DNA of 64,000 nucleotides from Ignavibacteriota bacterium (GTDB taxonomy: Bacteria; Bacteroidota; Ignavibacteria; Ignavibacteriales; Ignavibacteriaceae): positions 2,279,001-2,343,000 of the forward strand of contig CP053446.1 of assembly GCA_013285405.1 (NCBI GenBank), written 5' to 3'. This document shows positions 10,016 to 19,585 of the stretch, piece by piece (the stretch's first letter is position 1; each line of letters starts with the position of its first letter). The notes beneath the pieces were generated by a model. It worked only from the letters and a program-made list of their open reading frames with translations, made no database searches and was not told the DNA's origin. A program made the translations under genes and the position numbers.

Positions 10016-10705
10016 ATGTCAAGAAATTTTGCAGAAAGAGTAATAGATTTTAATCGCCGCCTGCATTATTCAGGCAAACTACCGAAAGATTTTCGTGTGT
10101 TGAATCCATATCTGGACAATCCTGAAACAATGAAAGTGATGCAGGAGTTTTATCAAAAATATTATAATGATCTAACACTTCGGAAATTTATTATTGGCAT
10201 TAATCCAAGCCGTCATGGTGCAGGTATAACCGGAGTTCCGTTTACCGATACAAAAAGACTTGAAAGCGCTTGTGGCATCAAAATGCATTCATCACATTCT
10301 CACGAGGTATCTTCAGTTTTTTTGTATGATATGATCGAAGCATACGGCGGTACAAAAAAATTCTATCGCGACTTTTATATTAATTCACCTTTTCCTCTTG
10401 CGATAATTCGAAAAACAAAAAATGGAAAGTGGCTTAATGCAAATTATTATGACGATCCTGATCTCTTTGAAATGGTAAAAAGTTTTATGATATCATCTTT
10501 GAAAAAGCATATCAAACTTGGATTGGTTACTTCAGAGGTGTTTATACTCGGAAAGAAAAATGCTGATTATATCAGCACACTCAATAAAGAAGCAAAGCTG
10601 TTCGACAAACTAACGGTTTTAGAGCATCCGCGTTTTATACAGCAATACAAATCAAAATTCAAACTGCAGTATATTGAAAAATATCTGCACGCATTGAAAA
10701 TATGA
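10016..10705 (+). CDS. uracil-DNA glycosylase superfamily protein, SMUG2/DUF4918-like
   Basis: A 229-aa protein resembling the DUF4918 (SMUG2-like) branch of the uracil-DNA glycosylase superfamily. Motif 1 reads GINPSRHGAGITGVPFTD, the water-activating loop of this fold, and the C-terminal EHPRFIQQY occupies the place of the DNA-intercalating HPS loop. The N-terminal AERVIDFNRRLHYSGKLPKDFRVLNPY is typical of the family. It would excise uracil or damaged pyrimidines in base-excision repair. The identification is by recalled family pattern; the exact base specificity is not visible. Confidence 0.8.
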   Translation: MSRNFAERVIDFNRRLHYSGKLPKDFRVLNPYLDNPETMKVMQEFYQKYYNDLTLRKFIIGINPSRHGAGITGVPFTDTKRLESACGIKMHSSHSHEVSSVFLYDMIEAYGGTKKFYRDFYINSPFPLAIIRKTKNGKWLNANYYDDPDLFEMVKSFMISSLKKHIKLGLVTSEVFILGKKNADYISTLNKEAKLFDKLTVLEHPRFIQQYKSKFKLQYIEKYLHALKI

Positions 10706-10815
10706 TTGTAATTTCAGTAACTTGTCAGAAAAGTTAGAGTCAAAGTCATAACTCTAAAATAATTTTATCTGGGATGAAATTGTTTCATTCCGGAAAACAA
10801 AAATCAGGTATATTT

Positions 10816-13590
10816 ATGAACCACACAAACGCAAAATCAGTAAAAGAACTTTCAGTAAATGGAATAAAGTACCACATTTGTTCGTTAAAAAATCTCAGTA
10901 ACAATATTGAGCATTTACCTTTTAGTATTCGTATTCTTCTTGAAAATGTTTTACGTAACTATGATGGTTTCAGCATTACAGATGAGCATATTGAAACTTT
11001 ATTAAAGTGGACTCCTGAACCCATCGATAAAGATATCCCTTTCAAACCTGCAAGAATTCTTATGCAGGACTTCACAGGAGTTCCAGCAGTTGTAGATATT
11101 GCATCGCTTCGTGCTGAATTTGTTCGTCACGGAAAAGACGGACAGAAAATTAATCCAGCAATCCCGGTGGATCTTGTGATCGATCATTCTGTTCAGGTAG
11201 ATTATTATGGAACAGATTACTCATACGATAAAAATGTTGAACTTGAGTTCGAAAGAAACAAAGAACGTTATGAACTTTTAAAATGGGCACAGAAAGGTTT
11301 AAGTAATTTTACTGTTGTTCCTCCTGGGATGGGAATCTGTCATCAGGTAAATCTGGAGTATTTATCCAAAGGAATTATTGAAAGAGATGGATGGTTGTTT
11401 CCAGATACTCTGGTCGGCACTGATTCACATACACCGATGGTAAACGGAATAGGAGTTATTGCGTGGGGTGTTGGTGGAATCGAAGCTGAAGCAGCAATGT
11501 TAGGTCAGCCTATTTTTTTTACATGCCCTCAGGTTGTGGGATTGAAATTAACCGGAAAAATTCCTGATCAATGTACAGCTACTGATTTGGTGCTTTCGAT
11601 TACAAAACTTTTACGCGACACAGGAGTAGTTGGAAAATTCGTAGAAGTTTTTGGAGACGGCTTAAATAATTTAACCGTTACCGACCGTGCAACAATAGGA
11701 AACATGTCTCCTGAATTTGGTTGTACTGTTACTTACTTCCCGATTGATGAACGCACATTGGAATATATGCACGCTACGAATCGTTCTGCGGAACAAATTA
11801 AAATTGTTGAAAATTATTGCAAGGAAAATCTTCTTTGGAGAACTGGCAGGGAAGAAATTCACTATTCCAAAATAGTTGAATTAGATTTATCAACATTAGA
11901 ACCAACTGTATCAGGTCCAAAACGTCCACAGGATAAAATATTAGTGAAGAACCTGGATAAAAAATTTACTGAAATACTAAAAGACGAATTCAGTCGTGAA
12001 TATCAACCTGAATCTCAAAGGAAAGAGTCTGCGTGGTTGGTAGAAGGTGGTTCAGGAACAGAGTTTACTTTCGGGAAGGTACCAATCAGCGGCGAAGTTC
12101 ATTCTGAAGTTATTCTTGGTAACAAAATTCATTCGGTACGAATCAAGCAGACAAACAGGGAGTTCGTGGTTAATGACGGAAGCATTGTTATTGCAGCAAT
12201 TACCAGTTGTACTAATACATCAAATCCTGCAGTAATGGTTGGCGCTGGTCTTCTGGCGAGGAATGCTGTTGAAAGAGGATTGAGAACAAAATCATGGGTT
12301 AAAACTTCTTTAGCTCCCGGTTCCAAAGTTGTAACTAAATATCTGGAGCGTTCCGGATTAATGACTGATTTAGAAGCATTGGGTTTTCACACTGTTGGTT
12401 ACGGCTGTACTTCCTGTATCGGAAACTCAGGTCCGCTGCCTCCGGCTATTGCAACTGCTGTGGATAAAGGTGAATTAGTAGTTGCTTCTGTTCTTTCAGG
12501 AAATAGAAATTTTGAAGCAAGAATACATCCTCAGGTAAAAATGAATTTCCTGATGTCACCACTGCTTGTAGTTGCTTATGCTTTGGCAGGGCGTGTAGAT
12601 ATTGATTTAATAAATAATCCAATCGATTACGATCCAAACGGAGAACCGGTTTATCTGAAAGATATTTGGCCATCACGGGATGAAATTCAAAAAACAATTA
12701 ATAATTGTATGAAGCAGGGTGATTTCAAAGAAGTTTATGATGTGATTTTTGATGGCTCAACCGATTGGCAAAATCTGAAAGTAAATCTCCACAAGAATTT
12801 TGAATGGAATAAAAATTCAACTTATATCAAAGAAGCACCTTTCTTTGAAAACCTGAGCCCAACACCTGAGCCTGTTACTGATATCAAAGATGCAAGAGTG
12901 TTATTATTTTTAGGTGATTCAATAACAACTGATCACATATCTCCAGCGGGTTCATTTAAAGAAGATTCATCGGCAGGAATCTATTTAAAGAATCATAGCA
13001 TACGCAAAGAAGACTTCAATTCTTATGGTTCACGAAGAGGAAATCATGAAGTAATGATGCGCGGGACTTTTGCAAACGTTCGTATTAAAAATAAAATTGC
13101 AGATAAGGAAGGAGGTTACAGCCGTTACTTTCCTACAAATGAAATAAAAACTGTATTTGATACGGCAATGCAGTACAAAAAAGATAATACATCTTTAATT
13201 GTATTGGCAGGAAAAGAATATGGTTCGGGTTCATCACGAGACTGGGCTGCAAAGGGAACTTTTCTTTTGGGAATAAAAGCAGTTATTGCAGAAAGTTTTG
13301 AACGTATCCACAGAAGCAATCTTGTCGGAATGGGTGTTGCTCCGCTGGTTTTCACCAACGGACAAAACGCAGAATCACTTGGTTTGGATGGAACAGAAAT
13401 TTATAGCATTACTGGTTTGGTTGATGATCTGAAACCACATAAAATTCTGGATGTTAAAGCTATTCATCCATCTGGAAATGAAATTAGATTTAAAGTTGAA
13501 GCAAGATTGGACTCTGCAATTGAAATTGAGTATTACAAAAACCAGGGAATCTTACAATATGTATTACGAGAATATCTTAGAAATACTTAA
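10816..13590 (+). CDS. acnA: aconitate hydratase (AcnA type)
   Basis: 4Fe-4S TCA-cycle enzyme interconverting citrate and isocitrate via cis-aconitate. The cluster cysteines sit in ITSCTNTSNP and GYGCTSCIGNSG. Substrate motifs include DLVIDHSVQVD, GTDSHTPMVNGIG and, in the C-terminal swivel domain, SITTDHISPAGS and EYGSGSSRDWAAKG. The start is placed at the ATG at 10816, preceded by AGGT at 7 nt, because the resulting N-terminus (MNHTNAKSVKELSVNG) matches AcnA. An ATG at 10774 adds 14 residues without a ribosome site. The length of 924 aa is slightly above the usual 890-900. It is a single-gene unit. Confidence 0.97.
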   Translation: MNHTNAKSVKELSVNGIKYHICSLKNLSNNIEHLPFSIRILLENVLRNYDGFSITDEHIETLLKWTPEPIDKDIPFKPARILMQDFTGVPAVVDIASLRAEFVRHGKDGQKINPAIPVDLVIDHSVQVDYYGTDYSYDKNVELEFERNKERYELLKWAQKGLSNFTVVPPGMGICHQVNLEYLSKGIIERDGWLFPDTLVGTDSHTPMVNGIGVIAWGVGGIEAEAAMLGQPIFFTCPQVVGLKLTGKIPDQCTATDLVLSITKLLRDTGVVGKFVEVFGDGLNNLTVTDRATIGNMSPEFGCTVTYFPIDERTLEYMHATNRSAEQIKIVENYCKENLLWRTGREEIHYSKIVELDLSTLEPTVSGPKRPQDKILVKNLDKKFTEILKDEFSREYQPESQRKESAWLVEGGSGTEFTFGKVPISGEVHSEVILGNKIHSVRIKQTNREFVVNDGSIVIAAITSCTNTSNPAVMVGAGLLARNAVERGLRTKSWVKTSLAPGSKVVTKYLERSGLMTDLEALGFHTVGYGCTSCIGNSGPLPPAIATAVDKGELVVASVLSGNRNFEARIHPQVKMNFLMSPLLVVAYALAGRVDIDLINNPIDYDPNGEPVYLKDIWPSRDEIQKTINNCMKQGDFKEVYDVIFDGSTDWQNLKVNLHKNFEWNKNSTYIKEAPFFENLSPTPEPVTDIKDARVLLFLGDSITTDHISPAGSFKEDSSAGIYLKNHSIRKEDFNSYGSRRGNHEVMMRGTFANVRIKNKIADKEGGYSRYFPTNEIKTVFDTAMQYKKDNTSLIVLAGKEYGSGSSRDWAAKGTFLLGIKAVIAESFERIHRSNLVGMGVAPLVFTNGQNAESLGLDGTEIYSITGLVDDLKPHKILDVKAIHPSGNEIRFKVEARLDSAIEIEYYKNQGILQYVLREYLRNT

Positions 13591-13705
13591 ACGAAGAATA
13601 AAGAATACAGAAAATCTTTACTCAACTTCAATTTAAATTATTGAAAGGTTTGAGTTAGAGGTAAAATAAAATTCGAATTAAAATCTGTGTGACAAATAAG
13701 AATCT

Positions 13706-14434
13706 CTAATCCCGGAGTATCCGCACCTGAGAAAATGTTGCGTATTCATTTTCAAATGAAGTCGTACCAACTGTACAGGCAAATACTTTTCTCGCTCCTG
13801 ATTGCTTTAAAATTTTTGCACATTCCTGAATTGTCGCACCAGTCGTACTAACATCATCTACAAGTAAAATATTTTTATCCATAATTTTTTCAGGTTTACG
13901 AACTTTAAATGCATCGGAAACATTTTTTGCTCTTTCAGCCATATTTAATCGCGTCTGTGATTCTGTATGTCGCGTTCGCTTAATTGTGTTCGTTGAATTG
14001 GTGATGTTTAGCTCTTTTGTTATTCCTTTAACAAGATAGTCAGATTGATTAAATCCTCTTTCAATTTTTTTTAGGCGATGAATAGGTATTGGCAGAATAA
14101 TGTCAATTTGCCAGCCACGTAATTTTATTCTTTCACCAAGTATTTGACCTAAAAAAATGCCAAGCTTGAACTGTTTCTTATATTTCAATGCGTGGATAAT
14201 ATGCTGAAGAGTCTTGCCTATTTCAAAAATATAGGCGGCGTAATAGTCATCAACAAAATGTGAAAGAGCAAAATTCTTTTCATACTCGTCTGAAAGTTTT
14301 TCTTCGTCAATAACTAATAAACTGCTTAGACACGTTTCGCAGACGGGGTTTTCTTTTGGTGATAATTTATTATTACACCCAGGACAGAATCTTGGCAGGA
14401 AAAAATCTATGAAATATGTAAACACTGATTTCAC
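13706..14434 (-). CDS. ComF family phosphoribosyltransferase-like protein
   Basis: A 242-aa ComF/GntX-type protein. The N-terminal zinc finger is formed by C17-x2-C20 and C32-x2-C35, and the C-terminal PRTase domain has the PRPP loop ILLVDDVSTTGATIQEC. The middle contains the family block LPIPIHRLKKIERGFNQSDYL and the RTRHTESQTRLNMAERAKNV segment. In naturally competent bacteria ComF helps internalise or process incoming ssDNA; elsewhere its role is unclear. It lies 15 nt downstream of the VWA membrane protein and surE, and is probably co-transcribed with them. Confidence 0.92.
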   Translation of the reverse strand: MKSVFTYFIDFFLPRFCPGCNNKLSPKENPVCETCLSSLLVIDEEKLSDEYEKNFALSHFVDDYYAAYIFEIGKTLQHIIHALKYKKQFKLGIFLGQILGERIKLRGWQIDIILPIPIHRLKKIERGFNQSDYLVKGITKELNITNSTNTIKRTRHTESQTRLNMAERAKNVSDAFKVRKPEKIMDKNILLVDDVSTTGATIQECAKILKQSGARKVFACTVGTTSFENEYATFSQVRILRD

Positions 14435-14449
14435 TCGAACATAAAATAG

Positions 14450-16597
14450 TTATAACATTCCGTTTCTCTTACGTAAAAACCATTCAAACGAAAACAGAAG
14501 TACAGCAATAACGAGCAGCCAGGTATCAGACCAAAGTGCAATTTCTGAAGTAACTATTTTTTCTTTTGAAGAATTAATTTTCAATTCTTTAAGCTTATTC
14601 AGCAATGATGAATAATCATTTGCAAAGAAAAATTCACCTCCCGATTCATTTGCCATCAGATTTAATAAAGAGTAGTTCATTACAGGATTTGCCATCTCAA
14701 TATCAATCTCGCCAATATTGAAACTGCCTTCATCTTTACCCAGTAAATGGTTATTCACTACTGCTTCGGCTGAGTACTTAAAATCTCCCGTCTCATTAAT
14801 TATTATTGACCCTTCATATAATCCCGAACCAATGTTCTGCATATCGGTTTCATAATTATTTTTTTGTGAAGTGATTTTGATTTTAATTCCGGCATCCGAA
14901 ACCGGGTTCAACGATTCATCGAAAACTTCGGCAGTGAATTCAACTCTTTCACCCTGTGAATAATTCTTCTTTGACGTGTTCACCCGAACCAACTTCTGAT
15001 CTACACCGGTTCTCAACCAGCGTAAAGAATTCACTATGAAACTGTCAAACAAATCAAGCCCCTTTGGTGCAATCTGCAATTTCCATTTCCAGATATCTTT
15101 TGCCAAAACAGCGATTGATCTCCGACCACTGAAACTGCTTGAAATAATTAATGGTGAGTTGACTACGTTATTATTCATTTTAATCTGTGCAAGAGTTTTA
15201 CTTTCCACTCTCGGAGAGAATACTGCATTCGGCTGCGAAACCGGTGGAAGATTATTCCAATCATTCAATGGGTTTTTATCAGTTTGCTGAAATATCGGAT
15301 TAGCAGCTTGTTCAGGCAAAAGATAAGGTTGAACTTCTTTCGAACCACCGATCATCTGAATGATATTAAAAGGCAATACGTTACCGAAACTTTGCAGCTT
15401 GTTGATACTAATTCCTGAAGAAAGTGTGAAGAAGAAGGGAGTTTCCTTGTCTTTAATTTTAGTGATTACACGACTCAATAACTCCTGAGGTGTTTTGTCG
15501 GAAGGAAATCCAATCAGAAATAAAACGTCTGCACTGTCGATAACATTATAGTTCAGTTCATTTTGAAATTTATTATATGATATTTGCACAATTGAATTTA
15601 CCTGGATGTTTTCATCTCTCTTCAGTGCGTTTTTAATAAAAGTAATATCTGCATTCGGACTCGATGCCAGCAGCAGGACTTTAATTTTATTTGACAGAAC
15701 GTTAACATAAAATACCTGCTTGTTATTTGCTGTTGTAAATTCACCTTTAAGCGAAGACAATTGAATACTAAGTTTTTTTTCTCCGCTGCTTTGAGGACTA
15801 TAATCGAAAGTTATATTTTGTATTCCTGATGGACTCAGTTTCACTGTTTGCTGTGAAATAAATTTATTATCCTCATACAAAGCTGCTGTTATCAAATCGC
15901 CTGAAAACCCTTTGTTCGAAATGGTGCTGATTATGTTTGTCGGAGTTTCGACATAAACAATATCGTTGTGCAAAACTTTTTTTATTTCAACATCTGTGTG
16001 CTGGGTTGTATCTCCGATCCCAATGGTAAACACCGGGATACCGAGGTTTATTGCATCGTAATATGGATTACTTCCTGACGTTATAACTCCATCACTGACT
16101 ATAGTAACAGAAGCAATATTTTTTTCTGAGTTTTGAACTGTCTTGAACACATCCTGTAAGTTTGTAGCCCCATCTGAAAAATTTAATTTATCAAGGCTAT
16201 CAACATCAATTGGTTTAACAGAATTGCCAAACTCATAAAAAGTTAAATTGCTTTCAGATGCATTTACCGAAAAATCATTCACTATTTTTTTTATAGTTGA
16301 AAGGCGGTTCGTTCCGTCATCAATCCGAATTGAACGGGAGTTATCTATGAAAACAAAATTAGACGGTTCAAGAGTTAATTTTTTACTGAGGTTGAGTATC
16401 GGTTCAAAAAGTATCAAACATAAAATAAGTAAAGCTAATACACGCAAAGTTACCAGTACTATTTTTTTGAATGGCTGAATCTGAGGAATTGTATATCGGT
16501 AAACATAGAATGAGTAAGCGGCAATTAAAAATAAAGACAGGAAAAGATATATTACCGGGAATGTGAGTGTTAAATTAATGTCTTCGTAACCAAACAT
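14450..16597 (-). CDS. membrane-anchored VWA-domain protein of unknown function
   Basis: A 715-aa protein with two membrane segments near the N-terminus (about 13-31 and 45-66) and one at the C-terminus (about 690-708), so the bulk probably faces the periplasm. After the second segment comes a von Willebrand A-like domain with the MIDAS motif D85-N-S-R-S89 (DxSxS) and the downstream VTIVSDGVITSG strand. The rest looks like beta-sandwich and glutamine-amidotransferase-like (class-I GAT fold) domains, as in large VWA membrane proteins of Bacteroidota and Planctomycetes. Its start codon overlaps the surE stop by one base (TAATG). Function unknown. Confidence 0.8.
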   Translation of the reverse strand: MFGYEDINLTLTFPVIYLFLSLFLIAAYSFYVYRYTIPQIQPFKKIVLVTLRVLALLILCLILFEPILNLSKKLTLEPSNFVFIDNSRSIRIDDGTNRLSTIKKIVNDFSVNASESNLTFYEFGNSVKPIDVDSLDKLNFSDGATNLQDVFKTVQNSEKNIASVTIVSDGVITSGSNPYYDAINLGIPVFTIGIGDTTQHTDVEIKKVLHNDIVYVETPTNIISTISNKGFSGDLITAALYEDNKFISQQTVKLSPSGIQNITFDYSPQSSGEKKLSIQLSSLKGEFTTANNKQVFYVNVLSNKIKVLLLASSPNADITFIKNALKRDENIQVNSIVQISYNKFQNELNYNVIDSADVLFLIGFPSDKTPQELLSRVITKIKDKETPFFFTLSSGISINKLQSFGNVLPFNIIQMIGGSKEVQPYLLPEQAANPIFQQTDKNPLNDWNNLPPVSQPNAVFSPRVESKTLAQIKMNNNVVNSPLIISSSFSGRRSIAVLAKDIWKWKLQIAPKGLDLFDSFIVNSLRWLRTGVDQKLVRVNTSKKNYSQGERVEFTAEVFDESLNPVSDAGIKIKITSQKNNYETDMQNIGSGLYEGSIIINETGDFKYSAEAVVNNHLLGKDEGSFNIGEIDIEMANPVMNYSLLNLMANESGGEFFFANDYSSLLNKLKELKINSSKEKIVTSEIALWSDTWLLVIAVLLFSFEWFLRKRNGML

Positions 16598-17376
16598 TAT
16601 TTTGCATTTTGATTATTGTTCTTTTCTATACCCCAGTTTTTCATTTTTTCATAAGTATCATAATCGGTAAGATCAAAATGAATTGGAGTGACAGACACAT
16701 ATTTGTTTTTAATTGCGCTCTGATCTGTTTGATTTTCATTTTCAACTTCAACCAGTTTTCCTGTTAGCCAGTAATAATCTTTGCCGAATGGATCAGTTCT
16801 CTTTTCATAAATATCGTCCCATTTAGCCTTGCTTTGTTTAGTAACAAGAATACCTGCGATTTCTTCTTCGGGTATATTCGGAACGTTAACATTCATTAAA
16901 GTTCCGCGTGGTAGGTCGTACCGCACTATTTTTTCAGAAAGATACTTTGCTACTTTGCCTGCATACTTGAAATCTTTTGCTTCGTGACTTGTAACTGAAA
17001 TAGCAATTGCAGGAACATCCATTATTGCTGCTTCTCTTGCTGCTGAAACTGTTCCTGAATAAATAATATTTATTGCTGTATTTGAACCATGATTTATTCC
17101 GGATATAACCAGGTCAGGAGATTCACCCATAATATTTCTTATTCCCATCTTAACACAATCGGCGGGGGTTCCTTCAACCGCATATCCGAAGAAGTTTCCG
17201 TTTTTGTGATATTTAAAAACTCTCAATGGATATTTCATAGTGATTCCATGACCGACAGCACTTTGTTCTTCACTTGGTGCAACCACAATAACTTCAGCTA
17301 TTTCCTTCAGTGCTTCAACTAATGCTGCTATTCCTGCAGAATAAATTCCATCGTCATTAGTTACTAATATTTTCAA
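16597..17376 (-). CDS. surE: 5'/3'-nucleotidase SurE
   Basis: Metal-dependent survival-protein phosphatase (259 aa) acting on nucleoside 5'- and 3'-monophosphates. The metal ligands are in the N-terminal LVTNDDGIYSAGI, with the conserved SAVGHGIT, GTPADCVKMGI and SGINHGSNTAINIIYSGTVSAAREA blocks. It is the first gene of a minus-strand unit surE-VWA-comF with a 1-nt overlap to the VWA gene. The last ~20 residues are a charged tail (NNNQNAK) not needed by the fold. Confidence 0.95.
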   Translation of the reverse strand: MKILVTNDDGIYSAGIAALVEALKEIAEVIVVAPSEEQSAVGHGITMKYPLRVFKYHKNGNFFGYAVEGTPADCVKMGIRNIMGESPDLVISGINHGSNTAINIIYSGTVSAAREAAIMDVPAIAISVTSHEAKDFKYAGKVAKYLSEKIVRYDLPRGTLMNVNVPNIPEEEIAGILVTKQSKAKWDDIYEKRTDPFGKDYYWLTGKLVEVENENQTDQSAIKNKYVSVTPIHFDLTDYDTYEKMKNWGIEKNNNQNAK

Positions 17377-17472
17377 TATATTTGCCTTAATTGATGTTTT
17401 AAATATAACCGTGCTAATATAATACTAAAGTGATATACTCTCAATCTGATTTAGCAGCCTGAAACCTTAATT

Positions 17473-18207
17473 ATGCTAATCATCAAACCATTTATCTTTA
17501 ATCAGTTTCATGAAATCACTTTTGGTTTTTCCACCAAACCCGGTCCAAATGTAAATCCACCCTATTATTTTAATATGTCCTTCAGCGTTGGAGATGAAAA
17601 AGTAAACGTTGATGCAAATAGAAATTTATTTTTTAATGAACTTGGTTTGAGCGCGTCAACTGTCAGCTTTCAAAAGCAAGTGCATGACGATAAAATAAAT
17701 TATGTTGAAACTTACGGAGACTGTGGTGAAAGCGATGCATTGATTACCAAAACAAAAAATCTTGGTTTGGCAATAAGCAGTGCTGATTGTCCCGCAATAT
17801 TTATTTTCGATCCTGTGAAAAAAATAATAGCTGCAGTTCATTCAGGCTGGAAAGGAACTGAAAAGCAAATTCTAAAAAAAACAATCAGGAGATTGAAGAA
17901 TGAATTTTCAAGCAACTCAAAAGATTTGTTTTGCTATATCGGACCATCCATCTCCCAAAAAAATTACGAAGTTGGTAAAGAAGTTGCGGCTAAGTTTGAT
18001 GAAAAATTTATTCTAAAAAAAGAAAACAAACTTTACCTGGACCTTGCCCGTGCTAATTTTAATATGCTGATTATCGAAGGAGTAAAAGAAAAAAATATTC
18101 AGGTTTCCAAACTATGCAGCTTCGAATATTCCAATCTGCTTCATTCGTACAGACGTGACGGAAGCAGATCGGGCAGAGCATTAGGTGTAATCGCAATCAG
18201 AGAATGA
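17473..18207 (+). CDS. pgeF: peptidoglycan editing factor PgeF (laccase-domain / YfiH family)
   Basis: Cytoplasmic multicopper-oxidase-fold protein of 244 aa. The family's metal site is visible: the His in QVHDDKI, Cys in SSADCPAIFIFD and His in AAVHSGWKGT. The N-terminal GFSTKPGPNVNPPYYFNMSFSVGD is typical. In E. coli the homologue removes mis-incorporated L-Ser from peptidoglycan precursors; purine-nucleoside phosphorolysis has also been reported for the family. It starts divergently from surE, and the EamA gene begins 1 nt after its stop. Confidence 0.92.
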   Translation: MLIIKPFIFNQFHEITFGFSTKPGPNVNPPYYFNMSFSVGDEKVNVDANRNLFFNELGLSASTVSFQKQVHDDKINYVETYGDCGESDALITKTKNLGLAISSADCPAIFIFDPVKKIIAAVHSGWKGTEKQILKKTIRRLKNEFSSNSKDLFCYIGPSISQKNYEVGKEVAAKFDEKFILKKENKLYLDLARANFNMLIIEGVKEKNIQVSKLCSFEYSNLLHSYRRDGSRSGRALGVIAIRE

Positions 18208-18208
18208 A

Positions 18209-19141
18209 ATGAACAAAATGACAATAAAAATTGTGATTGCTTATACAGTTCTTTGTTTCATCTGGGGATCAACATGGCTCGCTATCAGGATTGGACTTGA
18301 ATCACTCACTCCGATTTTTTCTGCCGCAGTTCGTTTTATTCTTGCATCGGTTCTTGTATTTGCACTAATGAAGATTAAGAAAATTATTCTCCAAACTGAC
18401 AAAGTTGCAATCAGGTTATACATTATGATGGGATTTTTTTCATTCGTAATTCCATTCGGTCTGGTTTATTGGGCTGAACAATTTGTTCCATCAGGGATGG
18501 CAGCAGTATTGTTCGGTGTTTATCCTTTCTGGGTTGTGATATTTTCTTATTTAAGAATGAAAGAAGAGCCTATCGGGTTTTATAAAATATTTGGAACAAT
18601 TTTAGGTTTCATCGGAATCGTCGTGATCTTTTCTGATTCATTTAGTGGAGATATTTCAGATTACCTGATCGGAATGTTTGCTGTTGTAGTAAGCGGCACA
18701 ATGCAAGCATGGATTGCAATTTCCATTAAAAAGTTTGGACATCATCTTCATCCTTTATCAATGAATTTTATCCCAATGGTAATTGCCGGATTCGCAATGA
18801 TAATTATTTCATTTTTTTCTGAAGATCTTTCAACATTAAAATTTAATGAGAATGCTGTTTTATCAATTTTATATCTTGCTGCGTTTGGAAGCGTTGTAAC
18901 ATTCACATCATTATACTGGTTGATTAAACATATTAACGTGGTAATACTTTCGTTAATAGCTTTCATAACTCCTGTAGTTGCATTAGTGCTTGGCTATTTT
19001 CTTTATGATGAAGTTCTTTCAACCAGACATTTTACAGGAACGGCTTTAGTTCTCACAGGTGTTATCTGGGCAAATCTGGATAGTATTTTCAAGCTGAGAA
19101 AAGGTTCAATAATCAAAATCGAATCAAGTGAAATTCATTAA
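18209..19141 (+). CDS. EamA/DMT-family transporter
   Basis: A 310-aa inner-membrane protein with about 10 membrane segments and two EamA repeats; the first begins CFIWGSTWLAIRIGLESLTP, the signature of this family. The second repeat ends with PVVALVLGYFLYDEVLSTRHFTGTALVLTGVIWAN. Family members export amino acids, purines or other metabolites; the substrate is not predictable. The start ATG directly follows the pgeF stop (1-nt gap), so it is in an operon with pgeF. Confidence 0.9.
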   Translation: MNKMTIKIVIAYTVLCFIWGSTWLAIRIGLESLTPIFSAAVRFILASVLVFALMKIKKIILQTDKVAIRLYIMMGFFSFVIPFGLVYWAEQFVPSGMAAVLFGVYPFWVVIFSYLRMKEEPIGFYKIFGTILGFIGIVVIFSDSFSGDISDYLIGMFAVVVSGTMQAWIAISIKKFGHHLHPLSMNFIPMVIAGFAMIIISFFSEDLSTLKFNENAVLSILYLAAFGSVVTFTSLYWLIKHINVVILSLIAFITPVVALVLGYFLYDEVLSTRHFTGTALVLTGVIWANLDSIFKLRKGSIIKIESSEIH

Positions 19142-19207
19142 AAACTTCAATTCATCTTTATTAACATTTATTTAATTTTGACTGTATAAAAAATTTCATT
19201 TAGGAAA

Positions 19208-19585
19208 ATGACAAACATTATAAGAATAAAGAATGCGACGTTTTACGGCTATCACGGAGTTAGTAATGAAGAGCAGTATGTTGGTGGAAAGTTTGAAGCA
19301 GATATAGATATTTATACTGATTTCTCCTCCGCAGCCTCGGAAGATGATTTGAAGAAGACTGTTGACTATTACAAGGTTTATTCTTTCCTGAACCAGTTTA
19401 CAGTCAAACAAAAATATTATTTAATTGAATCGCTTGCCGTTGAAATTGCCGATGAGTTATTGAAGCAGTTTGATAAAATATTAAAAGTTGCTGTGAGAGT
19501 CAGAAAAAACAATCCACCGCTTGGCGGAGTTGTAGATTGCGTCGAAGCAGAAGTGATTAAAGAAAAAACTGAACTAAAAGATTAA
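19208..19585 (+). CDS. folB: dihydroneopterin aldolase
   Basis: Folate-biosynthesis enzyme that cleaves 7,8-dihydroneopterin to 6-hydroxymethyl-dihydropterin and glycolaldehyde. The 125-aa protein has the family pattern IRIKNATFYGYHGVSNEEQYVGGKFEADIDI, VDYYKVY, YYLIESLAVEIADEL and VRVRKNNPPLGG. The catalytic Lys is in VRKNNPP and the pterin-binding Glu in LIESLA. It is immediately upstream of folK, the next enzyme of the pathway, whose start appears to overlap the folB stop. Confidence 0.95.
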   Translation: MTNIIRIKNATFYGYHGVSNEEQYVGGKFEADIDIYTDFSSAASEDDLKKTVDYYKVYSFLNQFTVKQKYYLIESLAVEIADELLKQFDKILKVAVRVRKNNPPLGGVVDCVEAEVIKEKTELKD